From: Bacillota bacterium
GTDB taxonomy: Bacteria; Bacillota; Bacilli; Alicyclobacillales; SLC66
Length of the DNA: 10,230 bases
Assembly (NCBI GenBank): GCA_021820825.1
Contig: JAKADD010000064.1
Span: 1-10,230 of the forward strand
Direction of reading: 5' to 3'
A program made the position numbers and the translations under genes. Below, in pieces: positions 1 to 6,673 of the stretch. The first letter of the stretch is position 1, and each line of letters opens with the position of its first letter. The notes under the pieces were generated by a model that worked only from the letters and a program-made list of their open reading frames with translations, had not been told where the DNA came from and searched no databases.

Positions 1-1
1 A

Positions 2-415
2 CTGCTCATTCTTGAGGAACTGGGAATGACCGGCGCTATACTGAACGATCATTCCGCGCAAGACGCGCTGTCCAATCACGGCATCGATGAAATCCAGCAC
101 GCCATTCCTTCTGAGTATCAGGATCTGATCGCTGGCCTGTTCGCAACCATGAATCTGGAACGGTTCTCTTTCCGTCTGGGAGAGCATCGGGTGAGTTCTT
201 TTTGTCGCAGCACTGGCCAGGATCATACACAACGGGCCGTTGTCACCGGTTTGTGGCAACAGACAACCCTTTGTACGATGGGCATTGGAACCACGGTAAA
301 GGACGCCCTCACGGACGCCCTCGCGCAGATCAGCCGTTACCTGCAGCACATGCACCCGGCAAAAGCGGGATCAGAAGTGTCACAACGCCATGTCATCGAC
401 GCCAGCCAGCCATGA
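2..415 (+). CDS. C-terminal part of unidentified protein; weak resemblance to thiazole/oxazole RiPP maturation protein tails
   Basis: The frame is open from the window edge (in-frame leucine-rich stretch LLILEELG before the first ATG) to a TGA at 413-415, so this is probably the last 137 residues of a larger protein. An ATG at 26 with GAGGA at 14-18 (7 nt spacing) could instead make it a complete 129-residue protein; I favour the partial reading because the upstream residues look like natural protein. No catalytic motif is visible. The stretch MGIGTTVKDALTDALAQI near the C-terminus has the 'G-x-G-x-T-xx-x-AL-x-x-AL' pattern seen near the C-terminal end of YcaO/bacteriocin-maturation proteins, which is only a hint. 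It is followed by a strong hairpin and converges with the ThiF-like gene, so the two are not co-transcribed here. Function unknown. Confidence 0.6.
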   Translation: MLILEELGMTGAILNDHSAQDALSNHGIDEIQHAIPSEYQDLIAGLFATMNLERFSFRLGEHRVSSFCRSTGQDHTQRAVVTGLWQQTTLCTMGIGTTVKDALTDALAQISRYLQHMHPAKAGSEVSQRHVIDASQP

Positions 416-436
416 CTCGATAGCGCCAATCACCGC

Positions 437-472
437 TGAAGCCCGCATATCACCTCCGATATGCGGGCTTCA
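437..472. terminator. Strong hairpin between convergent genes, likely bidirectional terminator without a T-tract
   Basis: A perfect 15-bp stem pairs 437-451 with 458-472 around a six-base loop (ACCTCC). It lies 22 bases after the first gene and 5 bases beyond the thiF stop codon, where a shared terminator is expected. Neither side is followed by a run of T, so it is not a canonical intrinsic terminator. It may act as a weak terminator, as an RNA 3'-end stabiliser, or need a factor. Confidence 0.65.
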
Positions 473-476
473 CCAC

Positions 477-1529
477 TCAGATCCCGATGTAGCGCGCGTA
501 CAGCGAGCGCGCTTCCGTTATGTCGTCCGTGCCGTGAATCAGCGCCCGCCCGTCTGCAAACAGCGAGATCTGGAGTGCTCCCAGATCGCAGCGCAACAGA
601 TTGGCGGTATTTCGCACCTCTCCCACTGTGCGCAACCGCTTCGCCACTGTTTCTAGCGACCATGCGGGCGGCGTTTCCGGCTTCACCTGAATGGTCCGCC
701 GTCCGCAAAGAGACACTGTCAGCGCATCGTCATGCGCCGACAGTGCGGCAAACACCCGCCGTCCGCAACAGGAACAGTCTGGTTCAGGCTCCTGAAAGCG
801 CACCTTGCGCAATTCGTTTGTCCAGACGTCAATGTATGTCAGTCCTGGATTCAAAGCGTCCTCATGGCCAGTCAACAGTTTGAGCACCTCCGCGACCTGA
901 AGCGAGGCGATCAGCGAAACAATCGGGGCAATCACACCGACCGTATCGCAAGTATCGTGCCCCCCGCCCTGCTGCGCGCCAAACAGACAGACCAGACACG
1001 GCGTACGGCCCGGACGCAGCAGACCCGCCGTGCCATAGGAACTGACCGCGCCTCCGTACGCCCAGGGAATACTGTGTTTCACGGACACATCATTGATCAG
1101 ATAGCGAATCTGAAAATTGTCCGTACCGTCTACAATCACATCCACATCAGCCAGCAGTGTCTCCGCGTTTTTGGAGGTTACATCCGCGATCACTGGAACG
1201 ATTTCCACAGCGCTGTTGGCGCGCCGAAGTTTTTCCGCCGCAGCCAACGCTTTTGGAATGCAGTCGGCGGCGTCCGACTCGTCATAGAGAGACTGCCGCT
1301 GCAGGTTGGACTGCTCCACAATGTCCCGGTCGATGAGACGCAGATAGTTCACCCCTGCCCGCGCCAATTGCGCCGCGCTGGCGGTGCCCAGGGCGCCCAT
1401 GCCCACGATGGCCACGCGCGCGCGCCGCAACCGCTCCTGCCCAACCGCGCCAATGGGCCGAAACAGAATCTGCCGTGAATAGCGGCTGTTCAGTTCCTCT
1501 GCCAGTCCGTCTTTCTGCTGATCATCCAT
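477..1529 (-). CDS. thiF: ThiF/MoeB/HesA-family sulfur-carrier adenylyltransferase (ThiF-like)
   Basis: E1-like enzyme that activates the C-terminal Gly-Gly of a small sulfur carrier (ThiS for thiamin, MoaD for molybdopterin) by adenylation with ATP in the cytoplasm. Visible features, numbered from the GTG at 1544: RYSRQ at 21-25, nucleotide-binding GMGALG at 48-53, acidic strand end LIDRD near 70-74, NLQRQ at 80-84, DGTDNF at 139-144, zinc-type cysteine pairs CLVC at 183-186 and CSCC at 257-260, and Cys199 before GVIAP. About 75 extra C-terminal residues (ending DGRALIHGT...ARSLYARYIG) match the layout of Bacillus-type ThiF rather than the shorter E. coli MoeB. Two starts are possible: GTG at 1544 (GGGGA directly abutting, poor spacing) or ATG at 1529 (AGGA 3 nt away, and a TATAAG at 1558-1563 would give a sensible leader); I use 1529. 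No thi or moa neighbours are present, so ThiF and MoeB roles cannot be told apart by context. Confidence 0.88.
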   Translation of the reverse strand: MDDQQKDGLAEELNSRYSRQILFRPIGAVGQERLRRARVAIVGMGALGTASAAQLARAGVNYLRLIDRDIVEQSNLQRQSLYDESDAADCIPKALAAAEKLRRANSAVEIVPVIADVTSKNAETLLADVDVIVDGTDNFQIRYLINDVSVKHSIPWAYGGAVSSYGTAGLLRPGRTPCLVCLFGAQQGGGHDTCDTVGVIAPIVSLIASLQVAEVLKLLTGHEDALNPGLTYIDVWTNELRKVRFQEPEPDCSCCGRRVFAALSAHDDALTVSLCGRRTIQVKPETPPAWSLETVAKRLRTVGEVRNTANLLRCDLGALQISLFADGRALIHGTDDITEARSLYARYIGI

Positions 1530-1627
1530 GTTCCTGTGCGTCACTCCCCGTTTTGCTCTTATACTCTATTGGAATTCATCTCACGCCGCAGGTCAAGTCC
1601 ATGCGTCAAAAATACCGCAGGCAGCAC

Positions 1628-1657
1628 GCCCTGGATTTTGTTTCGCAAAACTCGGGC
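1628..1657. other. Imperfect stem-loop in divergent intergenic region
   Basis: GCCC at 1628-1631 pairs with GGGC at 1654-1657, and TTTTG at 1636-1640 pairs with CAAAA at 1646-1650 around a five-base loop, with an asymmetric internal loop between the two helices. It lies in the 231-base gap between thiF and the nitronate monooxygenase gene. I see no convincing -35/-10 pair for the monooxygenase gene in this gap, so whether this element is transcribed is unknown. Confidence 0.3.
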
Positions 1658-1688
1658 AGGAAAACCTATGGCGAAATTGCCCATTATG

Positions 1689-1723
1689 AGGTACCCTGAG
1701 GGTAAGACCTGACTGCTTCAGGG
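1689..1723 (+). promoter_or_regulatory. Two mutually exclusive hairpins upstream of the nitronate monooxygenase gene
   Basis: Fold A: AGGT and ACCC (1689-1696) pair with GGGT (1700-1703) and ACCT (1707-1710), leaving a TGA loop and a three-base bulge. Fold B: CCCTGA at 1694-1699 pairs with TCAGGG at 1718-1723. The folds share bases 1694-1699 and cannot coexist. The element ends 24 bases before the ribosome binding site. It matches no riboswitch class I recognise and could be a simple leader structure or chance. Confidence 0.25.
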
Positions 1724-1760
1724 AGCGGCATGCCATGTGTACCTTCGGGGAGTGTATCGT

Positions 1761-2876
1761 ATGTCTGAAGAGTTTAGACAATCCACGCAGCGGCTCGTGA
1801 CACTGCTTGGCGTCGCCCATCCGCTGATCCAGGCGGGTATGGCGGGCGGCGTCACGACGCCTGAACTCGTCGCAAGCGTTTCCAACGCAGGAGCGCTCGG
1901 AACGCTTGGCGCAGGATACATGCCAGCGGAGCATATTCGCTCCGCCATTATGGAAATTCGCGAACGCACCGACCGCCCATTTGCCGTCAATCTATTTATT
2001 CCTGAACCGCTTTACCAGATCCCCGACCGCACCGAACAGGCGCAACAAGTACTCGCCCGCTACCGCAGGGAACTCGGCCTCACTGACACATCCACAGCGC
2101 CGCCCAGTGTGAACCCAGCCGATTACGCGCTCCAGTTTGACGAGCAACTTCAGGCGCTTCTGGAAGCGCGTGTGCGGATTTTCAGTTTCACGTTTGGCGT
2201 TCCACAACCGAAACAGATGGCGATGCTGCAAGCGTCAGGCATGCTCCTGATCGGCACAGCGACGACTGTCGCCGAAGCCGCCCTGCTGGAGCAGGCGGGC
2301 GTACACGCCATAGTGGCGCAGGGCGGCGAAGCAGGCGGTCACCGCGGAACATTTCTGCAGACAAGCGGCAGCGCCCTCATCGGAACCATGGCGCTTGTTC
2401 CGCAAATCGTCGACAGCGTGCGATTGCCGGTCATTGCCGCCGGCGGCGTCATGGACGGTCGCGGCGTGGCCGCCGCACTGGCGCTCGGGGCGGCGGGCGC
2501 GCAGTTGGGAACGGCTTTTTTGGCCTGTTCCGAGAGTGGCGCGCATCCCATATACAAGAACGCCGTTCTGCACAGTCGGGACGACAGCACGGTGCTCACC
2601 GCCGCATTCTCCGGAAAGCCAGCCCGCGCTCTGAACAACCGCTTCATACGAGAAATGCTACCGTACGAGCAGGAGTTTCCGCCGTATCCGGTTCAGAACA
2701 CACTGACGCGCGATATCCGCCAGCAGGCGGCCAGCAGCGGGCAGCCAGAACTGATGTCGCTCTATGCGGGGCAGGCGTCGGCGCTCAGCACGGAACGGTC
2801 CGCGGCGCAAGTTGTGGCCTCTGTCATAGCCGGAGCGCAGGACGCGGCGCAGCGAGCGGCGGCTGCGCTCAAATAA
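1761..2876 (+). CDS. Nitronate monooxygenase (2-nitropropane dioxygenase family, FMN-dependent)
   Basis: FMN-dependent TIM-barrel enzyme that oxidises alkyl nitronates such as propionate-3-nitronate, a metabolic poison, with O2 in the cytoplasm. The family also includes FabK-type enoyl-ACP reductases. The 371-residue protein starts at ATG 1761, preceded by GGGGAG at 1747-1752 with 8 nt spacing; an in-frame GTG at 1737 lacks a site and is rejected. Motifs: QAGMAGG at 24-30, NAGALGTLGAG at 42-52, QGGEAGGHRG at 187-196 with the family's catalytic-type His194, GGVMDGRG at 228-235 and QLGTAFL at 248-254 for flavin phosphate binding, then ESGAHPIYK near 258-266. This is the class I nitronate monooxygenase pattern and the length fits the family. 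It is separated by 23 bases from the next gene and likely co-transcribed with it. Physiological substrate is not fixed by sequence. Confidence 0.9.
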   Translation: MSEEFRQSTQRLVTLLGVAHPLIQAGMAGGVTTPELVASVSNAGALGTLGAGYMPAEHIRSAIMEIRERTDRPFAVNLFIPEPLYQIPDRTEQAQQVLARYRRELGLTDTSTAPPSVNPADYALQFDEQLQALLEARVRIFSFTFGVPQPKQMAMLQASGMLLIGTATTVAEAALLEQAGVHAIVAQGGEAGGHRGTFLQTSGSALIGTMALVPQIVDSVRLPVIAAGGVMDGRGVAAALALGAAGAQLGTAFLACSESGAHPIYKNAVLHSRDDSTVLTAAFSGKPARALNNRFIREMLPYEQEFPPYPVQNTLTRDIRQQAASSGQPELMSLYAGQASALSTERSAAQVVASVIAGAQDAAQRAAAALK

Positions 2877-2899
2877 ACAACCGTGCGGGGTGGCCAAGC

Positions 2900-3577
2900 A
2901 TGAGTGTGGAGAGTTTTCACGAAGAGTACAGAAAGCTGTTCAATGCGCTGGCAGCGCAGTATCTGGTCAGCGATTACGTCACGGAGCGCACAAAAGTGCT
3001 GTTTATTCTGGAGAGTCCCCATGTGCAGGAACTGAAACACGGCGCGCCTGTGTCCGGGCCGTCGGGCGCATCCATGAGCAGGCATCTGTTTGGCGACCGG
3101 TTCGCCCATCTGCCGCTGGGTGTTATTGTGAAAAAAAACGTCGACGAGAAGCTGCTGCGCCCCTCTCTCGACAGGATCGGACTGATGAATGTCTGCCAGA
3201 TTCCGTTACAGGCGACGGCCTATGCGGATGCAGCGCTGACCGCGCAACACGCGCCATTTTTTGCCGCCCTTGCCGCTGTGCGCACTGCGAGTGGAGCGGC
3301 CGCATTCACGGATCCGCGCAAACAGGCCGTACAGCAGATCATCATGGGCAGCATCAGGCGCAAGCTGGCCAAACTGACAGAACAGGAATTATATATCGTG
3401 CCCTGCGGGCGTTTCGCACAGTCTTTCTTCCGTCTGGTCGCAGTATCGTCGCCAGCGTGGGTTGTGATCGACGATGTTCCTCACCCTTCCTATAACAATT
3501 GGAGCAAGCCGCAATACGCCGCTGCAATTGATCGCGTTAAACTGGCATGCGCCGATCAAGTTGCCGCGCAACCGTGA
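2900..3577 (+). CDS. Divergent uracil-DNA-glycosylase-superfamily protein, function uncertain
   Basis: 225 residues, ATG at 2900 preceded by GGGGTGG at 2887-2893 with 6 nt spacing. The order of motifs follows the uracil-DNA glycosylase fold: VLFILESPHVQE at 33-44 sits where family 4/5 enzymes have a GExPGxxE loop, HGAPVSGPSG at 47-56 matches the following 'G-x-P-x-x-G-x-x-G' segment, LMNVCQIP at 95-102 matches the strand with the conserved Asn (Asn97), YIVPCGRFA at 165-173 matches a core strand, and VPHPSYNNW at 193-201 carries the signature HPS. The ESPH loop differs from active family 4 enzymes and the usual iron-sulfur cysteines are not evident (the only cysteines are 99, 169 and 216). It may excise damaged bases or act on another nucleic acid or nucleotide substrate. 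It is the second gene after the nitronate monooxygenase and its stop codon touches the stop of the convergent MFS gene. Confidence 0.7.
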   Translation: MSVESFHEEYRKLFNALAAQYLVSDYVTERTKVLFILESPHVQELKHGAPVSGPSGASMSRHLFGDRFAHLPLGVIVKKNVDEKLLRPSLDRIGLMNVCQIPLQATAYADAALTAQHAPFFAALAAVRTASGAAAFTDPRKQAVQQIIMGSIRRKLAKLTEQELYIVPCGRFAQSFFRLVAVSSPAWVVIDDVPHPSYNNWSKPQYAAAIDRVKLACADQVAAQP

Positions 3578-3580
3578 TCA
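3575..3580. other. Back-to-back stop codons of convergent genes (TGATCA)
   Basis: The glycosylase-like gene ends with TGA at 3575-3577 and the MFS gene ends with TGA on the other strand at 3580-3578, giving the palindrome TGATCA within GTGATCAC. There is no room for a terminator between them, so each transcript must read into the other gene as antisense. Confidence 0.9.
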
Positions 3581-5035
3581 CAGAGAATCCGTCGCCAGTG
3601 CGCCGGGTGCACGGTCCTCTTGACCGCGCAGCGCGGACATCACGGTGGCGATCACCATGAGCCCCGCCATAACCCAGAAGGCAATCTGCAATCCTGCGAT
3701 AAAACCGTGCAACGACGACGCCGCCCCGCTTATCCCGACCGCCGTGCCAGAAAAGATAGCCAGCATGGCTTGCCGGGGAATGCTGCTGGTGATGAGTGGG
3801 ATAGTAAACGCCACACTCAGCATCATCCCCGAATTCGTGGTGAGCGACCGGATACCGGATGCTTCTCCGCGATACTTTGGTCCAGCCGAATTCATGACGC
3901 TGCTGGAATTGGGCGAGTTAAAGAAGCCCGATCCCACTCCTACCACAGCCATCCAGAGCGCCATCTGCCAATACGGAGTAGACAATCCAGTGCTTGTCGC
4001 AAGCCCCGCGAGTCCGATCAGGGTGATAAAAAGCCCGCCTGTGGTTGGCAGAGTGGCGCCCCAGCGATCGCTGATCCACCCGGAAAATGGAGACACAATC
4101 AACATTCCCGCCGCCAGAGGAATCGACAGGATGCCTGCCACCAGCGCGCTGTCTCCCTTTGCCCCCTGAAAATAAAAAATCAGCATGAACATGACGGCCA
4201 TACGTGCAATCGCGTTCAGAGACGCCGAAATCATGCCCATTCTGAACGCCCGTTTGCGAAAGAGCGGCAAATGCAGCAAAGGCTGCGGGTGCCTGGCCTC
4301 TACCCAAAGCCATAGCGGGAGACACACTGCAAACAGCGCGCCGCCGACCCACACAACTGCCGAATCCCATGTCTGTATCGCTCCCCAGGTCAGCGCCATG
4401 AGCAGGCCCGTCACCGTGACCAGATAGAGGCCGATCCCCCATCCGTCAATCCTGCGCGCACGCGGTGCGGTCACCTCTTTGAGACCCATGACCGCAAGCG
4501 CCCAGACGACGGCGATAACGCCAAACGGAACATTGAACCAAAATGTCCATGACCACCCATAGTCAGTGGTCAACCATCCGCCAAGCACCGGTCCGATAAT
4601 CTGTCCGACAGCGACGACCGTCACATTGACGCCCAGTGCGCTCCCCAATTCTTCCCGCGGAAACACGTCGGCCACGATTGCTGTACTGTTGGCCATGATC
4701 ATCGCCCCTGCAACACCCTGCAACACCCGTAAAAAAATAAGCCACCCCGCATTCGGGGCGAACCCGGCGAGCAGAGACACAACTGTAAAAGACGCCATTC
4801 CGATGATGTAAAGTTTCCTGCGGCCAAACAAGTCCGCCATACTGCCTGCCATCAGCACGACAACCGTCTGCGCCACCATGTACGCCAGCATAATCCACAT
4901 CGCCTGCAACAAACTGGTGTGCAGACTGCGAATCAAGTCAGGCAGGGCAATCAGCAGGGTGCTGAAGTTCAGCGCACTCAGCAGGGCGCCAAGACTCGTT
5001 ACAGATAAAACCCACCATTTTCGTTTTGCATTCAT
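3578..5035 (-). CDS. 14-helix MFS exporter, DHA2 (EmrB/QacA) type
   Basis: Inner-membrane proton-coupled exporter, probably of drugs or other small organic molecules. About 14 hydrophobic segments can be followed along its 485 residues, which is the DHA2 topology. Motif A is GSMADLFGRRKLY after helix 2, the antiporter motif C region is GQIIGPVLGGWL in helix 5, and WSWTFWFNVPFG precedes helix 6. ATG at 5035 is chosen because GGAGG at 5045-5049 is 9 nt away; a TTG two codons upstream lies too close to that site. The usual acidic residue in helix 1 of many DHA2 pumps (LDxT) is replaced, reading LNFST. It has its own promoter with an inverted repeat, after a hairpin that ends the pst operon. No regulator gene is adjacent. 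Substrate unknown. Confidence 0.9.
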   Translation of the reverse strand: MNAKRKWWVLSVTSLGALLSALNFSTLLIALPDLIRSLHTSLLQAMWIMLAYMVAQTVVVLMAGSMADLFGRRKLYIIGMASFTVVSLLAGFAPNAGWLIFLRVLQGVAGAMIMANSTAIVADVFPREELGSALGVNVTVVAVGQIIGPVLGGWLTTDYGWSWTFWFNVPFGVIAVVWALAVMGLKEVTAPRARRIDGWGIGLYLVTVTGLLMALTWGAIQTWDSAVVWVGGALFAVCLPLWLWVEARHPQPLLHLPLFRKRAFRMGMISASLNAIARMAVMFMLIFYFQGAKGDSALVAGILSIPLAAGMLIVSPFSGWISDRWGATLPTTGGLFITLIGLAGLATSTGLSTPYWQMALWMAVVGVGSGFFNSPNSSSVMNSAGPKYRGEASGIRSLTTNSGMMLSVAFTIPLITSSIPRQAMLAIFSGTAVGISGAASSLHGFIAGLQIAFWVMAGLMVIATVMSALRGQEDRAPGALATDSL

Positions 5036-5107
5036 TACCAAAAACCTCCATTACGGACTGCGCCCCAGGAACGCAGGCTGATCGACTCCGCGATACTTCA
5101 AAAAAAC

Positions 5108-5149
5108 GTTACGTATACCATGCTAACAAATCATAAGTATAACGTCAAC
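5108..5149. promoter_or_regulatory. Imperfect inverted repeat overlapping the MFS promoter, candidate operator
   Basis: The left arm GTTACGTATAC (5108-5118) is the reverse complement of the right arm GTATAACGTCAAC (5137-5149) apart from one extra base at two positions. The right arm covers the predicted -35 and the left arm lies just downstream of the -10, the usual position for a repressor site. Efflux pumps of this class are often controlled by TetR- or MarR-type repressors; no such gene is in the window, so the regulator is unknown. Confidence 0.4.
5120..5148 (-). promoter_or_regulatory. Predicted sigma-A type promoter of the MFS gene
   Basis: On the minus strand TTGACG (5148-5143) and TAGCAT (5125-5120) are separated by exactly 17 bases, five and four matches to the -35 and -10 consensus. 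The start would lie near 5113, giving a leader of about 80 bases to the ATG at 5035. The predicted promoter coincides with the inverted repeat described separately. Confidence 0.5.
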
Positions 5150-5169
5150 GTACGAATTAGTTTTGACAC

Positions 5170-5220
5170 AAAAAATGAACAGAATTCCCAGGTTCTCCGG
5201 CATGATCGGGTTCTGGGAAT
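5170..5220 (-). terminator. Probable terminator of the pst-phoU operon
   Basis: Read on the minus strand, ATTCCCAG (5184-5191) pairs with CTGGGAAT (5213-5220) in an 8-bp stem, with a short CCG/CGG helix inside a mismatched interior. The stem starts at the last base of the phoU stop codon. Six T residues follow (5175-5170), but 8 bases beyond the stem, so it is a weak match to an intrinsic terminator. Confidence 0.5.
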
Positions 5221-5861
5221 CAGTTTAGATCCAGACGGTCGCCGGTGCACATATAGATTACATTTTCTCCTATATTCGTTACATGATCACCGATGCGCTC
5301 CATGCAGCGCGCCAGAACGGCATAGATGATTGCATTGCCTTCAGCAGTCGCATCAATCGTCCTCATATGTTCAAGTGAGAGGCGATAGACATGATCCATT
5401 CTGTCATCGCGTTCTGAGAGCAGTTGGGCTTTTTCGGTACTCTCCAGCGCATAGGAGTCGAGAGCCAACGAAATCATGGAATCCACGATCGCGATCATAC
5501 TCAGGAGATCCTCTTGAAAGGATTCCGAGACTTTCCCGTCAAGTCGAATGGTTGATTTCGCCAAATCCACCGCCATATCGGCGATTCTCTCCAAGTCAAT
5601 CGAAATGCGCAGGGCGGCCATAATGCGACGCAAATCAGTCGCAACGGGTTGCTGTCTGGCCAACAGCAGAATGCACTCCTCCTCAATGGCAAACTGCATC
5701 TGATTGATCGCCGGATCCCTCTGTATGACCATTTCCGCCTTTGCAATGTCTTGAAGCAACAGACTGTCCACTGCATGACGCACCGCCGACTGTGTTGCTG
5801 TTCCCATCAACAATACCTGTTGCCGCAACTTCTCAAGCGCTTCGTGAAACCCCTGACGCAT
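5220..5861 (-). CDS. phoU: Phosphate transport system regulatory protein PhoU
   Basis: Cytoplasmic dimeric helical protein that, in characterised systems, binds metal ions, contacts the Pst transporter and the Pho sensor kinase, and keeps the Pho response and phosphate uptake restrained when phosphate is ample. At 213 residues it has the normal length and two PhoU repeats: DLERIADMAVDLAKS near 90-104 and RCMERIGDHVTNIGENV near 187-203, each with the E-x-x-D metal-ligand pattern. The ATG at 5861 is chosen because the purine-rich site AGAGGGGG (5878-5871) ends 9 nt upstream; the TTG at 5867 is only 3 nt from it. Last gene of the pst operon, 30 bases after pstB. Confidence 0.96.
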   Translation of the reverse strand: MRQGFHEALEKLRQQVLLMGTATQSAVRHAVDSLLLQDIAKAEMVIQRDPAINQMQFAIEEECILLLARQQPVATDLRRIMAALRISIDLERIADMAVDLAKSTIRLDGKVSESFQEDLLSMIAIVDSMISLALDSYALESTEKAQLLSERDDRMDHVYRLSLEHMRTIDATAEGNAIIYAVLARCMERIGDHVTNIGENVIYMCTGDRLDLN

Positions 5862-5891
5862 GGACAATTTCCCCCTCTGGTTAAAATCAGG

Positions 5892-6644
5892 TCACCCGAA
5901 TCTTCCGGTTATATAGTCTTCCGTCTCTTTGACTTTGGGCTGGGTAAACATTTTACCTGTTGCATCGTATTCAATGAGTTCACCACTGAGGAAGAAAGCG
6001 GTCTTGTCAGCGATGCGCGACGCCTGTTGCATGTTGTGCGTTACAATGACAATGGTATACGAGGTCTTAAGTTCCCCGATCAGTTCCTCTACACGCAATG
6101 TGGCGCTGGGATCAAGAGAGGACGCCGGTTCGTCCATCAGGAGGACATCCGGCTCCATAGCCAGAGCGCGAGCGATGCACAGCCGCTGCTGCTGTCCCCC
6201 GGACAGCCTCGTGGCAGAGTGGTTCAGTCGATCCTTTACCTCGTCCCACAACGCAGCCCTGCGCAGACACGCCTCTACGTGGTCCGGCATTTCTTTGCGC
6301 CTGCGAGTGCCGGACAAGCGCGGACCCAGGGCGACATTGTCGAAAATCGACATAGTAGGAAAAGGATTGGGACGCTGAAAAACCATGCCAACAGCCTGTC
6401 TTACCTTCACTTCGTTCAATGTTCGCGTTTCTTGATCCCCGATGACAATCTGCCCTTCCCAGCGAGCGTCAGGCAGTGTTTCATGGAGTCGGTTCAAACA
6501 GCGGACAAAAGTGGATTTCCCACAGCCGGAAGGTCCTATGATGGCCGTAACACAATTCGCGTCAAACGCGACAGTAATTCCATGCAAGACCTCGTGATTT
6601 CCATACCACGCCCGCAAATCCTTGGTGGTCACTGACTGTCCCAT
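5892..6644 (-). CDS. pstB: Phosphate ABC transporter ATP-binding protein PstB
   Basis: ATPase subunit that powers phosphate import through the PstC-PstA channel at the inner face of the membrane. All ABC motifs are intact in the 250-residue protein: Walker [10 protein letters not shown] at 37-45, Q-loop FQRPNPFP at 89-96 (the NPFP extension is typical of PstB), signature LSGGQQQR at 147-154, Walker B VLLMDEP at 167-173, D-loop SSLD, and switch His203 in THNM. The ATG at 6644 follows GAGGAG (6658-6653) with 8 nt spacing; a TTG immediately before it is the less likely start. It begins 29 bases after pstA. Confidence 0.97.
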   Translation of the reverse strand: MGQSVTTKDLRAWYGNHEVLHGITVAFDANCVTAIIGPSGCGKSTFVRCLNRLHETLPDARWEGQIVIGDQETRTLNEVKVRQAVGMVFQRPNPFPTMSIFDNVALGPRLSGTRRRKEMPDHVEACLRRAALWDEVKDRLNHSATRLSGGQQQRLCIARALAMEPDVLLMDEPASSLDPSATLRVEELIGELKTSYTIVIVTHNMQQASRIADKTAFFLSGELIEYDATGKMFTQPKVKETEDYITGRFG

Positions 6645-6673
6645 CAATTCGTCTCCTCAATTTTACATATCGT

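Noticed and set aside
732..1478. Plus-strand 248-codon open frame opposite thiF
   Set aside because: It lies fully antisense to a gene with clear family motifs. Its translation has no domain pattern and no ribosome binding site precedes it, so it is a shadow of GC-rich codon bias.
1558..1586. TATAAG as a thiF promoter -10 on the minus strand
   Set aside because: The hexamer is good, but the sequence 17 bases upstream (GCGTGA) is no -35 and the TTGACC further up is 27 bases away. Too weak to list as a promoter.
1600..1760. Riboswitch (TPP, cobalamin, c-di-GMP, guanidine types) upstream of the nitronate monooxygenase gene
   Set aside because: The conserved core sequences of these classes were looked for by eye and are not present.
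3620..4315. Plus-strand 231-codon open frame opposite the MFS gene
   Set aside because: Very rich in Arg, His and Pro, as expected for a shadow frame of a membrane protein gene. No start signal.
5110..5148. Second Pho-box-like array at the MFS promoter (TTGACG, CTTATG, TTAGCA, TACGTA at 11-base steps on the minus strand)
   Set aside because: The hexamers match only 4, 4, 5 and 4 of 6 positions. They would cover the -35 to the start point rather than lie upstream of the -10, which is wrong for activation. Partly explained by the promoter itself.
5649..6635. Plus-strand 328-codon open frame opposite phoU and pstB
   Set aside because: Long but antisense to two conserved genes; composition is irregular, with no motif or ribosome site.
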